Source: Ktedonobacteria bacterium brp13 (GTDB lineage: Bacteria > Chloroflexota > Ktedonobacteria > Ktedonobacterales > Ktedonobacteraceae). Taken from it: DNA of 64,000 bases. Every line of letters starts with the position of its first letter. Positions within the stretch are counted from its first letter, which is position 1. This document shows, piece after piece, positions 54,144 to 62,238 of this stretch. The stretch covers positions 2,852,001 to 2,916,000 of the forward strand of contig AP024096.1 in the NCBI GenBank assembly GCA_015099395.1, given 5' to 3'. Made by a program: the position numbers and the translations under genes. Below the pieces are notes generated by a model. The model saw only the letters and a list, made by a program, of their open reading frames with translations. It was not told where the DNA came from and searched no databases.

Positions 54144-54212
54144 TTCCTGTTGTTGGATATGGCCGAGTTGGACCAGATGATGGAACTGCTCGATAGGCAG
54201 AGAAAAAGAGGA

Positions 54213-54330
54213 CTCATGTCCACTTTTGGTGAAAAGGTGAATTGATGAGTTATTCCGATCTGGTTAGCAAGCACGAAGCTTGAGGCTGATCACACCGATA
54301 AGCTCATCTATCCCCAAAAGTGGACATGAG
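54213..54330. repeat. 118-bp element with 17-bp inverted ends
   Basis: CTCATGTCCACTTTTGG (54213-54229) and its exact complement (54314-54330) bound about 84 bases without coding content. It lies at the 5' end of the outer tnsB. No target duplicate is evident, so it could be a MITE that arrived with a deletion. Confidence 0.72.
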
Positions 54331-54383
54331 CCAAGTTATGTGACAGAGCCTATTTTGAGAAGGGTCGTTTTCTGCTCACAGGC
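54331..54383. other. Inner segment of the outer Tn7-like right end
   Basis: This holds one AAGTTATGTGACA unit (54333-54345) that matches AAGTTATGTGTCA (59750-59762) and AAGTTATTCGACA (59771-59783). These are probably TnsB-binding sites. The inner element separates this part from the outer tip at 59743-59790. Confidence 0.72.
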
Positions 54384-54437
54384 TGCAGATTCAACATGAG
54401 TGTGGCCGTTTGACCAACATGAGTGTGGCCGCACATC

Positions 54438-55823
54438 TCAAGGTTCAAAGCCAATATCCCGGAGAGCAGCATGCCAAGCCTCACGAGCTTCTGGAGACTT
54501 CATCAATCCACGAGGCAGAAAAAATTGCACTTTGTGCAAAGATGGATAAATGCCCTGAGTGTGAAGAGAAAGTACCACTTGTTGTATGTTTTCGCGTACC
54601 TGAGCAAGACGTTGGACCTTACGTTGTTGTCGATATTCTCGCGCCCGCTGCACTACCAATTTGCACTCTTCTGGAAAATGATACATGAGTTGACGAGCGT
54701 CCTCATAACCCAATTGCTGTGCTACGTGAGAGAGGGCCAGCGGCTCATTTTTGTCGTCTAAAGCGGCATGAAGAGCCTCCAGGCAACGTTCGCGATCTAA
54801 TCGCCGATTCTGACGATGAGGCAAAGGTGGGCAAAGCTCTGTCCCCTTCTGAACGATGAGTTGACGTGGATCGAGCTGACCATTCATCACCTGGAAGGGG
54901 GTAACTTGACACACATAACACAACTTGAGAATCGCTTCGAGCGTTGGGCTGTAGGTATCAGCAGGATCTATCCACCGATAGAGCACCGTCCTGTCAATAC
55001 CTGCCGCCCGGGCCAGCCGTGAATGGCCTTTTTGCTCTCGAAGATACGCCGCAAGATGCCTGAAGAACGCTTCCCACGGGATCATGCCAGTACGAGAACA
55101 GGTGGCCTGTAATTCCTGGAGTATTCTCCAAACCCATTCTTGCCAGGTATGGTGTTCGTCGCTGACCTGCTGGGGAGAGTGCATATTCATATCGTTCCCA
55201 AGTCCATGTCCACAAGAAGTGCATTCCCCAGGTTGTGTTTTCCTCGAAGCGAAAACGAGTTGACATTTTTGGCAGTGGGGGCAGTGATCGATGAGCGGAG
55301 TCTGGTGCTGAGGACAGAGCGTCACCACCCGCATCATCCAATGAAGAGGCTGGTAGAGTGGTTGTCCATTTGCTCGCCAGTCAGAGATGCAGCAAGGGCA
55401 CCAGGCTGGGGTCTCCCGCAATTGCCAGCGAGGAGAAAGATCCCCAACCCAGAACGGCAGTGTCAATAGCGGTAAATCTTCGCGGCTGGTCAGATGGCTT
55501 AACACCCCAATCCAGGGTTTCGTTGCGACTCCAGCGCCATTGAGACTCATCGCCCATTTGGTCCCGAAGACTCCTACTGGAACTGCGAGGCGCTGGCGTT
55601 CGTCGAGTCGAGGAACAATTTCCTGAGCCACAAGCGCGCGCGGTGGGATATGATGCGTCCACCCCAGGCGATTGATATATCCTGTCAAGCTTTCACACCA
55701 GGGAGTCTCAATTTCGTAAGGAGCCAGATCATAGAGCCGACTACGAGGCAGAGCACGCTCCTGTGGGAGTAGAGCGTGCCAGGTATTTCTGATCTGCACT
55801 ATCATCTGGGCGGGCTCGCTCAT
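54438..55823 (-). CDS. tniQ: TniQ/TnsD-like target-selector protein
   Basis: TniQ proteins recognise the target site and pass it to TnsC. The 461-aa product has the N-terminal TniQ domain (YEIETPWCESLTGYINRLGWTHHIPPRAL) and zinc-binding pairs (PAWCPCCISDW; TLCPQHQTPLIDHCPHCQ; GECTSCGHGLG). A helix-turn-helix region follows (HSRLARAAGIDRTVLYRWID), with a C-terminal second helix-turn-helix (LSHVAQQLGYEDARQLMYHF). At this length it could read a specific sequence, like TnsD. The start overlaps the tnsC stop by four bases (ATGA). The stop lies 5 bases inside the 50-bp inverted end. Confidence 0.9.
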   Translation of the reverse strand: MSEPAQMIVQIRNTWHALLPQERALPRSRLYDLAPYEIETPWCESLTGYINRLGWTHHIPPRALVAQEIVPRLDERQRLAVPVGVFGTKWAMSLNGAGVATKPWIGVLSHLTSREDLPLLTLPFWVGDLSPRWQLRETPAWCPCCISDWRANGQPLYQPLHWMMRVVTLCPQHQTPLIDHCPHCQKCQLVFASRKTQPGECTSCGHGLGNDMNMHSPQQVSDEHHTWQEWVWRILQELQATCSRTGMIPWEAFFRHLAAYLREQKGHSRLARAAGIDRTVLYRWIDPADTYSPTLEAILKLCYVCQVTPFQVMNGQLDPRQLIVQKGTELCPPLPHRQNRRLDRERCLEALHAALDDKNEPLALSHVAQQLGYEDARQLMYHFPEECKLVVQRAREYRQQRKVQRLAQVRENIQQVVLSLHTQGIYPSLHKVQFFLPRGLMKSPEAREAWHAALRDIGFEP

Positions 55824-56983
55824 CCGGCCCGATCCTGCTCATCAGAACTGACTCCCCCTCCAATCTCATCACGACCTGGCCCGCGTTTTCCTGGTCGGAG
55901 GGCAGAGCTTGGGGATGAGGACTGGTCCTTTTCCTGCATCTGTTGAGAAGAAGCAGGTCGCGAGCCCCTCAACCCGAGAAGAGTGAGAAGCCGTTCGTCC
56001 GCACCAGCAGTTTCGGCAAGCTCCGTTTCGCTTTCCAGGGCATCCCTGAGCGCTAGTTCAACTCGTGCTTCTGGCAGAGCCGTTTTCCGTAAATGCGAAA
56101 GGGTCACAGTCTTCTTCTTTTCCGTGAGAGCAAGGGCGAGTGCTCGATTCAGATGCATTTTGACCAGGCCAACGCATCCAATGCTGCGAGCATACAAAAA
56201 TTCCCATTGGTCAACTAATTGAGGCTCTTGTTCCACCGGAAGTTGGCGCTGGAGTGCCCACAACACGCTCCGAAATGCCTGTGCTTCCTCTTCATGGGCG
56301 GCATCATAGCGAGGAAAGTGAATATCGACGCTCCGACAGGCTAATTGTGCATTGATTTTCCGAAAGGGACGGAGTTCGTAGGTGCCTACCAGAAGATGGC
56401 TGACCCCAGTAAGATTCTCAAAATATTTGAGGTGATCAAGCTGATCCTGGAGATATCGCCCGCTGGACGTTTTTGCGAGATGATGGGCTTCATCCACAAT
56501 GAGGGCGATGGGCCTGCGCTGGAGTAATGCCGTTTCCATCGCTTCTCGCAACTCGCGTTCTCGGATTCTGGCAATTTTGCCATCCACGAAAGGGTCCTGG
56601 AGTCCTCGTAAGATCGCCCGGTAGTAGGTGCGCCAGTCAAAACGGCTGGCATTGGGTCCTGCTGCGGTAATGCTAGCAAAGGGAATGAAGCTCGCATCGC
56701 GTTCCATCTGACTTTTTGCCTGCGCAAGAAGCCGTTCTTCCAGTAAACGGATGAGAGTCGTCTTCCCAACACGGCTCGGACCAATCACCAGAGCCATCGT
56801 TCCTGGCCTTCTTCTGCTTGCTCCTTCACCTGGAGGACAAATGGTTTGGACAATGTGATCTAAGACCTGCTGTAAATGAGGATGTTCAATGAGGCATTGC
56901 TGCTCAAAGTACTCCTGGCGCGTCCCTGCTGGCTGGGCCAGCAAGTCGGATGGGAAACGATCTGGCTCCCCTGACACTCCCAC
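55820..56983 (-). CDS. tnsC: TnsC-like AAA+ ATPase of the inner element
   Basis: The 387-aa product has Walker A IGPSRVGKTTL (68-75) and Walker B IALIVDEAHHLAK (162-168). The central sensor segment is VSHLLVGTYELRP. The tail is low-complexity. It would recruit TnsAB to the site chosen by TniQ. The GTG start at 56983 has GGAGGAA 5 bases upstream, 21 bases after the tnsAB stop. It is clearly diverged from the TnsC at 45150-46520, which has a longer cysteine-containing tail. Confidence 0.92.
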   Translation of the reverse strand: MGVSGEPDRFPSDLLAQPAGTRQEYFEQQCLIEHPHLQQVLDHIVQTICPPGEGASRRRPGTMALVIGPSRVGKTTLIRLLEERLLAQAKSQMERDASFIPFASITAAGPNASRFDWRTYYRAILRGLQDPFVDGKIARIRERELREAMETALLQRRPIALIVDEAHHLAKTSSGRYLQDQLDHLKYFENLTGVSHLLVGTYELRPFRKINAQLACRSVDIHFPRYDAAHEEEAQAFRSVLWALQRQLPVEQEPQLVDQWEFLYARSIGCVGLVKMHLNRALALALTEKKKTVTLSHLRKTALPEARVELALRDALESETELAETAGADERLLTLLGLRGSRPASSQQMQEKDQSSSPSSALRPGKRGPGRDEIGGGVSSDEQDRAG

Positions 56984-57004
56984 TTGGCTTCCTCCATTCT
57001 GGTT

Positions 57005-59563
57005 TTAGAGCTCGATCCGCTTGAGCACAAGCAGATTTTCATAGGGGTTGTTCTTTTTCGGGAGAGCGAGGGCAGCAGGTTCGCTCTCGTCGCCTCTCTC
57101 TTCAGCGAGGTGAGGCTCAATTGGTGCCGTCTTCCCTCCCTCTAACACGGTCAGCGCAGCTCTGGTCTCTCGATCATGGCGTTGCTGGCGTAACAACGTT
57201 TCGATTTCCACGTTCTCTCGCCGGAAAGCAGCTAATTGCTTCTGGGTTAGCTCCGTTTGTTCGCGCCCAGATGTGATGCGGTTACGCTTACGTAATTCTT
57301 CCGCAAGCAGTTGCAATTCGCGTTCCGAACATCCCGTAAACTCTGTGTAGGGGCAGTCACACTTCCTCCACTTGTGATCAATGTAAGCAAATCCCACACT
57401 CACATTAAAGGGATCGTAGCGCACCTTGACCTGCCGGTTCTCGACCGTTGGGTCACGCATGGCCTCACACCAGTAATCCAGGTGATTGATTCTGACGCCG
57501 ACCCCCGGAACGACTTTAGCGGTTCCTTTCCGGGTGGTCGGAAAGGTTGCCATCCGAAAGGTCTCATCGTAGAGGATTTCCTTGTGAGCGCGCAGCCCAT
57601 CGCGCTCGATTGATCGTTCATATGCTTGGCGCGGTGTCATGCCCAGCGCTGGATGCCGGATGGTTTCATACTCTTCATCAGCCCATTGTTGCACTCGTTC
57701 AGCGAGTCGTGGGAGCGTCCACACGGCAAGGCGACGGGGATCAGTCGTTCTGGTCATCTGTCGGGGTTCGCGTGTTGCCTGCGTATTCCCAAGTAAATGA
57801 TAGAGGACGGTGGTATCCAGGGAGCCGAAGAGCCTTTCTTGTGGCGAACCGAACCGTGGTTCCGACGCCGGGCGTTGCTGTTTTCGCACTTGATAAAGCG
57901 CGAGTAATTGCTCCAGGTAGACGCTCTGAAATTCGGGACCCCCATCGACCACCAGAGCAGTTGGCAAGCGCCCATACCGTTTCACGCACAAGCGCAAGGT
58001 CATCATACATGAGCGGTAGGAAGGAGGATCAAAAGTCAAGTAGAATGCCGCAATCCTGCGAGGAAAGGCGAGAATGAGCAGGGTTAACCAGCATTTCCCA
58101 AGAACCTGGCCTGTCCTGGAGTCACACAGAGCCAGGTCGAGTTCCGTATGATCAATATGTGCCAGTCCCCATGCATAGGTTCCATGGCGGCTGATCGTCT
58201 GCTCCTGGTCGTGGACGTAATCCTTCAAGGGGTAGGCTGCGCGCGTTCCCTCCCGCGCTAGCGTTTGTTCATACGCGGCTTTGTGACGCTGGGCTTCCAA
58301 GTAAAAGGTCTGCTGGCTGACTGGCTTGAGAGCGCTTTCCTCTGAACATTTGAGATATTCTCCGTAGGCTCCACGTTTAGGCGCACGCCGGACCGTATCG
58401 TAGTGCGTTTCCAGCACCTGATGAATGAGGTCGATCACTTCGGTAGAGATTTTTCGGTTTCCTCCGCAGTTGTGATAGTGGGGCAACAGGCCAAGAAAGC
58501 CGTTTCCATAGGTCACTTTAGCCTCACGGTACCACTGCTGCCAGCGGCGTCGGGTCCGCGCCGGAACGGCCGCTCGTGCTTCTGCGGTTCGCGCCTGTTC
58601 CTCGTCGTCATACTGTTCAGGATGGATGACCCGATTGCGGAACACCGCTGTCGCAGAATCAGCATCGTTAGCTTGTTCAAACAACGCTTGGCCTTCGCGT
58701 GTGAAGCGCGAGGAGGTTTCTGTGGCAAGGGAAAGCAGCCCATGGTCGTGGGAAACGGGAGGAACAGGGTCTGGCGTTGAGTTTTCTTGGCGAAAAACAG
58801 GCGCATGTGCTGGTTCCGAGAGCCGATAGCGCCCCAGATCGACAAACAAATCATGTCGGGCAATCGCAATATTGATGAGATCAGTAGGGATATCCCCCGC
58901 TACCTCCCGGAGATTTGCAAGAGTGATGCCTGGCTGTTCATCAACCAGTTGGAAAAGAACGGCTAAAGTCTGTTCAGGGACATGGAGTTGCTCGACATGC
59001 TGGTAGTAATCCTCCAGATAGAGGGCGTTGTCTTGCGCAACCCAGTTAATCTGATCGGAGGACCAGACGCGGTATGTCAGGCCATACGTCGCAGCAAATA
59101 TTTCACCTGGTGGACAGTGCCAGACCCCCTGCTCATCCCTGGCGAAGCGGTTGGGGCGCGCCTTTGCCTGCTTGAGTAACTCTTCAAGGGGCTTACACTC
59201 AATCCAGCCGCATTCCTCTCGGCCAAAGATAAAGTAATCGGCAGTATGCATTGGTCGTTGGAGGCGGCCACGTTTGTCCAGGTACTCCAAGGGAATGGAA
59301 GGCGGCTGGTCCCATATTTCTAAAATAGCGTCATCGTGCTCGGCAGCCAGTAAGAAAGCAAACTCGACTTTGGCACTCTCTGCTTTGATGATGCATTGCA
59401 TCTTCTTCGATGGATACCAGACTGGCATATTGCCGTGATGTGCTCCAGGAGTACGACTTGGGGGCGATGAGCGAATGGTGTCGAGGAGTTCTTGTGTTTT
59501 TTGAGGAAAACCAAATTGACGGCAGTATGCCAAAAAAGCCGTGCCGTCGAGAGGTCGAGGCAT
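57005..59563 (-). CDS. TnsA-TnsB fusion transposase
   Basis: The 852-aa protein combines both Tn7 end-cutting activities. Residues 50-180 resemble TnsA endonuclease: E67 (AKVEFAFLL), D109 (HTADYFIFG) and the ExK E122/K124 (WIECKPLEEL), a PD-(D/E)xK set. Residues 180-330 are a helical link, then the TnsB core has D471 (AHIDHTELDLAL), D540 (VVDGGPEFQS) and E577 (SPQERLFGS). A C-terminal helical tail (LTQKQLAAFRRENVEIETLL) would contact TnsC. A fused TnsAB allows cut-and-paste movement, whereas loss of TnsA gives replicative co-integrates. AGGAGG is before the ATG. Confidence 0.92.
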   Translation of the reverse strand: MPRPLDGTAFLAYCRQFGFPQKTQELLDTIRSSPPSRTPGAHHGNMPVWYPSKKMQCIIKAESAKVEFAFLLAAEHDDAILEIWDQPPSIPLEYLDKRGRLQRPMHTADYFIFGREECGWIECKPLEELLKQAKARPNRFARDEQGVWHCPPGEIFAATYGLTYRVWSSDQINWVAQDNALYLEDYYQHVEQLHVPEQTLAVLFQLVDEQPGITLANLREVAGDIPTDLINIAIARHDLFVDLGRYRLSEPAHAPVFRQENSTPDPVPPVSHDHGLLSLATETSSRFTREGQALFEQANDADSATAVFRNRVIHPEQYDDEEQARTAEARAAVPARTRRRWQQWYREAKVTYGNGFLGLLPHYHNCGGNRKISTEVIDLIHQVLETHYDTVRRAPKRGAYGEYLKCSEESALKPVSQQTFYLEAQRHKAAYEQTLAREGTRAAYPLKDYVHDQEQTISRHGTYAWGLAHIDHTELDLALCDSRTGQVLGKCWLTLLILAFPRRIAAFYLTFDPPSYRSCMMTLRLCVKRYGRLPTALVVDGGPEFQSVYLEQLLALYQVRKQQRPASEPRFGSPQERLFGSLDTTVLYHLLGNTQATREPRQMTRTTDPRRLAVWTLPRLAERVQQWADEEYETIRHPALGMTPRQAYERSIERDGLRAHKEILYDETFRMATFPTTRKGTAKVVPGVGVRINHLDYWCEAMRDPTVENRQVKVRYDPFNVSVGFAYIDHKWRKCDCPYTEFTGCSERELQLLAEELRKRNRITSGREQTELTQKQLAAFRRENVEIETLLRQQRHDRETRAALTVLEGGKTAPIEPHLAEERGDESEPAALALPKKNNPYENLLVLKRIEL

Positions 59564-59742
59564 GATACCCTCCTATCACCCAAAGTCATCACGTGACCTA
59601 ATTATCTATCCCTACCTACGATACAAAAAGCGTACCATATTTCGATGTGCTTGTCGAGATCTGATCCAAGTTCTTTTCTCGTTGAAATGCGGCCACACTC
59701 ATGTTGGTCAAACGGCCACACTCATGTTGAATCTGCACAGGC

Positions 59743-59790
59743 AAGAGAAAAGTTATGTGTCAAATGGGAAAAGTTATTCGACAAACGACA
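59743..59790. other. Outer tip of the outer Tn7-like right end
   Basis: Two TnsB-type repeats, AAGTTATGTGTCA and AAGTTATTCGACA, precede the tip CGACAAACGACA. The GGAAG duplicate follows at 59791. Confidence 0.78.
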
Positions 59791-60475
59791 GGAAGGCTAG
59801 CTGCAATGTATAGCGAAACACGAATGATTCTGATGTGAGATACTCCCTGAGCAAGAGCCTGATAACATGGATAAACCTGCTGTTGAAACCAGTTGTATTT
59901 TCTTGAGACGATGTAATATGCAAGGATCGAGAGCGATCCGGGGTCGTTTGAGGTGCGGATTTGGCCTGGAGTGGGTGAAACGGCCAGAACCAGAGCGAAA
60001 ACACGATTGCCCATCCACCACCCAGAAAAAATGCCAGAGAGCGCTCAAATCCAACACCAAGATAGGCCCCTTGACCAAGAAATACAACAAAGATGGTCAT
60101 GATTACGAGTCTGGCAGCAGAACTGCGTTCCTCCAGGGCTTCAATAATGCTAAAACCAAAGATCCAAAAAAACAGGATTGGAATAGCTAACCAGAAAATA
60201 CTGCCTATGATCGTTGCCAGGAATATTCCAATGGCAGTTAACACTGTCGCCAGGCTCATAGACCATACTCTCTGGCGATCTGTTTCACCTACATCGGCCA
60301 GGGATACCTGAATGCTTGCAATACAAACAATTACCCCAAACTGCAGTTGACCAAGTATGTTTCCAACAAGAAGTGGGAGTATACAGACAAGTGTTACCCG
60401 TAATGCAAAGAGCAGATCTGAAGGTTTGAAAGCAACAGAACGTTTGAAAGAATCAAATCCATTATCTATGTTCAT
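59791..60475 (-). pseudogene. FUSC-family membrane protein, N-terminal part (split gene)
   Basis: About 228 residues from MNIDNGFDSFKRSVAF at 60475 include four hydrophobic helices (LVCILPLLVGNILGQ, FGVIVCIASIQVSL, MSLATVLTAIGIFLATIIGS, IFWLAIPILFFWIFGFSII) and the FUSC soluble linker. The gene is cut at LAFL by the outer Tn7-like element and resumes at 41453. Before insertion it would have coded for about 375 aa. No clear ribosome site precedes the ATG. Confidence 0.88.
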
Positions 60476-60543
60476 AATAATAATTCTGCGTAAGATAGTG
60501 ATGTTTAGACAAATAGGTTGCGAACGAACCCGCCGAAGTCTGA

Positions 60544-60578
60544 CCAGGACGTTGGTTTTCTAACATCCAACGTCCTGG
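60544..60578 (-). terminator. Hairpin after the MBL hydrolase gene
   Basis: CCAGGACGTTGG (60544-60555) and CCAACGTCCTGG (60567-60578) form a perfect 12-bp stem with an 11-base loop, between the MBL hydrolase stop and the FUSC start. It lacks a T run. Confidence 0.6.
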
Positions 60579-60673
60579 TAATGCTCTGTGGGAACGGCTG
60601 ATTTCTGAACTGTTCTGTATAACCGCCGGTTCACTCAAAGGCGTGTAAAGCATACAAAACAGTTACCCTTTCA

Positions 60674-61573
60674 TCACGAATGCGACTCTTCTTCCTGCCA
60701 GAAGTACTGATGAGCATCATGGAGAATGCGCCCAATGCCGGAGCCTGGGATATGATTTGATGCAAGTATAATACGATCTTGACAGAGCCACTCACGTAGG
60801 TGTTTTCGCGTCATTGTCATCTGCACTCGATCCATATCGGAGGTAAAACTCACGGTCACATCTGAAATCTGGAGAGGATGGACAAAGGCATCACCTCCAA
60901 TCAGCACTTGCTGTCCACCGGCATCAATCAAGAGGCTCATGTGCCCCGGCGTATGTCCTGGCGTTGGCAGCGTACGGATCTCAGGAAACAACTGGTGCTT
61001 ATCTGGTACCAGATCAAGCATCCCCCGTGCCGAGAGTGGAGATACAAAATGTTCCAATCCCCAACGTAATGGTGCTGGCATGGCAGGGTGTTGAAAGGCT
61101 TCCCAATCTGTTCGACTGAGCATATAGCGAGCATTGGGAAAGAACGGATCCCCTTCATTCGTGAGGTTCCATCCATAGTGATCACGATGCGCGTGCGTCA
61201 GAAAGACTGTATCCACATCTTCCGGCTTAATTCCCACAGCGAGGAGTTCTTCCTGCAACCGCACGGGCACGCCTGAAAAGTATTGGGCCAGGCCAGAAGG
61301 AGGCAAGGCAGGTGCGGGTGATGGCATGGTGGTCGTGGCAACTAATCCCAGGCCAGTATCCACCAGGAAAACATACTCAGGCGAGCGCACAAGAAAGACG
61401 CCGACACGCATATGGAGGAATTCCTCACCAGTTAAGGATGGCGTAAGAGCAGTGTGATCATAGGCGAACCACTGCTCGGCGCGTATATCTGGAAAGGCGA
61501 CGTGAAGTGGAATATCAAGTTCTGTGTCAGTCAAACTGATGATTTCAACTGATCCAATGACTATTTTCTGCAT
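60674..61573 (-). CDS. MBL-fold metallohydrolase (lactonase-like)
   Basis: The 299-aa product has the metal motif LTHAHRDHYGWN (HxHxDH), the next histidine in PTPGHTPGHMSLL, D in LIGGDAFVHPL and H in ILASNHIPGSGIG. This set occurs in quorum-quenching lactonases and related quorum-signal or ester hydrolases, but the substrate is not determined. AAGGAA precedes the ATG. It diverges from the HxlR regulator, which may respond to its substrate. Confidence 0.88.
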   Translation of the reverse strand: MQKIVIGSVEIISLTDTELDIPLHVAFPDIRAEQWFAYDHTALTPSLTGEEFLHMRVGVFLVRSPEYVFLVDTGLGLVATTTMPSPAPALPPSGLAQYFSGVPVRLQEELLAVGIKPEDVDTVFLTHAHRDHYGWNLTNEGDPFFPNARYMLSRTDWEAFQHPAMPAPLRWGLEHFVSPLSARGMLDLVPDKHQLFPEIRTLPTPGHTPGHMSLLIDAGGQQVLIGGDAFVHPLQISDVTVSFTSDMDRVQMTMTRKHLREWLCQDRIILASNHIPGSGIGRILHDAHQYFWQEEESHS

Positions 61574-61641
61574 ACTGTTTTTCCTTACATAGAGATGGTG
61601 ATTTAAAACATCTTCCTCGGGGCAGCGGGACAGATGTGTTA

Positions 61642-61669
61642 TTGACAGTGTAATTCAGTGTGGTATAGT
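61642..61669 (+). promoter_or_regulatory. Promoter of the HxlR gene
   Basis: TTGACA (61642-61647) and TATAGT (61664-61669) are spaced 16 bases, 78 bases before the regulator start. Opposite-strand hexamers TTTACA and TACACT at similar positions may drive the divergent hydrolase, which would put both promoters within one overlapping control region. Confidence 0.68.
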
Positions 61670-61746
61670 TGTAAATTAGTTTCGAAAAAGTGCAATAGTT
61701 ACAAAAAAGAAACCAGTCAAAAAAGAAAAACCAGGAGGAAGCGTTG

Positions 61747-62079
61747 ATGATCAATAGAAAATGTCCGATCGAACGTACCCTGGAGGTCTTAGATGGCAAG
61801 TGGACCATTCTCATTCTCCGTGACTTGTTCACGGGCGTCAAACGCTTTGGAGAACTGCGTCGTTCGTTGCAGACTATTAGCCCGAAAATGCTGACAGAGC
61901 GGCTCCGAGCATTAGAGGAACAAGGCATTGTGGAACGGATTGTGTTCTCAGAGGTGCCGTTGCATGTCGAGTATCAACTCACTGAACGAGGACAGAGCAT
62001 ACGGCCTATTTTTGATGCCATGAAAACCTGGGCATTGGATGCCATGCCGAGAGACAGGGATGAAAAATCTCATCAATAG
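61747..62079 (+). CDS. HxlR-family winged-helix regulator
   Basis: The 110-aa product has the full HxlR signature: CPIERTLEVLDGKWTILILRDLF, FGELRRSLQTISPKMLTERLRALEEQGIVER and the wing VEYQLTERGQSI. The single cysteine (C6) near the N-terminus occupies the position used by redox or aldehyde-sensing members. AGGAGG is 8 bases before the ATG at 61747; an in-frame TTG at 61744 is adjacent. It probably regulates itself and the divergent hydrolase. Confidence 0.92.
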   Translation: MINRKCPIERTLEVLDGKWTILILRDLFTGVKRFGELRRSLQTISPKMLTERLRALEEQGIVERIVFSEVPLHVEYQLTERGQSIRPIFDAMKTWALDAMPRDRDEKSHQ

Positions 62080-62238
62080 AAGCCGAGATTCAGGGGGAGG
62101 AAAAGCTGATCAGAAGAAGAACTACAAGAGAAACAGTTTCTTCTCGACAAAAAAGCGGCAAAAGGGCACAAAAACTCCCTCTTAACCAGCATGGGAAGCT
62201 GGTTGCTTGTTTCTCTCCCTCTCGTTTCTCCTCAGTCG

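Larger units (their letters stand above)
54384..59737 (-). mobile_element. Complete 5.35-kb Tn7-like transposon (inner): tnsAB fusion, tnsC, tniQ
   Basis: The ends are 50-bp perfect inverted repeats (54384-54433 and 59688-59737). Each contains two copies of CAACATGAGTGTGGCCG. CAGGC is duplicated at 54379-54383 and 59738-59742. All three genes are intact and in one operon, so it could still move. It inserted into the outer element's right end. Confidence 0.92.
41459..59790 (-). mobile_element. 18.3-kb Tn7-like transposon (outer) inserted in a FUSC gene
   Basis: The ends are TGTTGTTTGTCGTATAA at 41459 and, inverted, TGTCGTTTGTCGAATAA ending at 59790, both with the TGT/ACA tips of Tn7 elements. 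GGAAG is duplicated at 41454-41458 and 59791-59795, the 5-bp size of Tn7. Its own machinery appears to be tnsB (split, 52822-54143 plus 46520-46854) and tnsC (45150-46520). No intact tniQ or tnsA belongs to it, so it is probably immobile now. It contains four further insertions listed separately. Confidence 0.92.

Noticed and set aside
57005..59563. CRISPR-associated transposon (CAST) reading of the inner Tn7-like element
   Set aside because: There are no cas genes or CRISPR repeats within either element; the only selector is a full-length TniQ.
62080..62238. Left end of the IS256 element
   Set aside because: I could not find a sequence matching the right end (TTTACACAACAATCGGCATG) in this stretch, so I do not report exact element limits.
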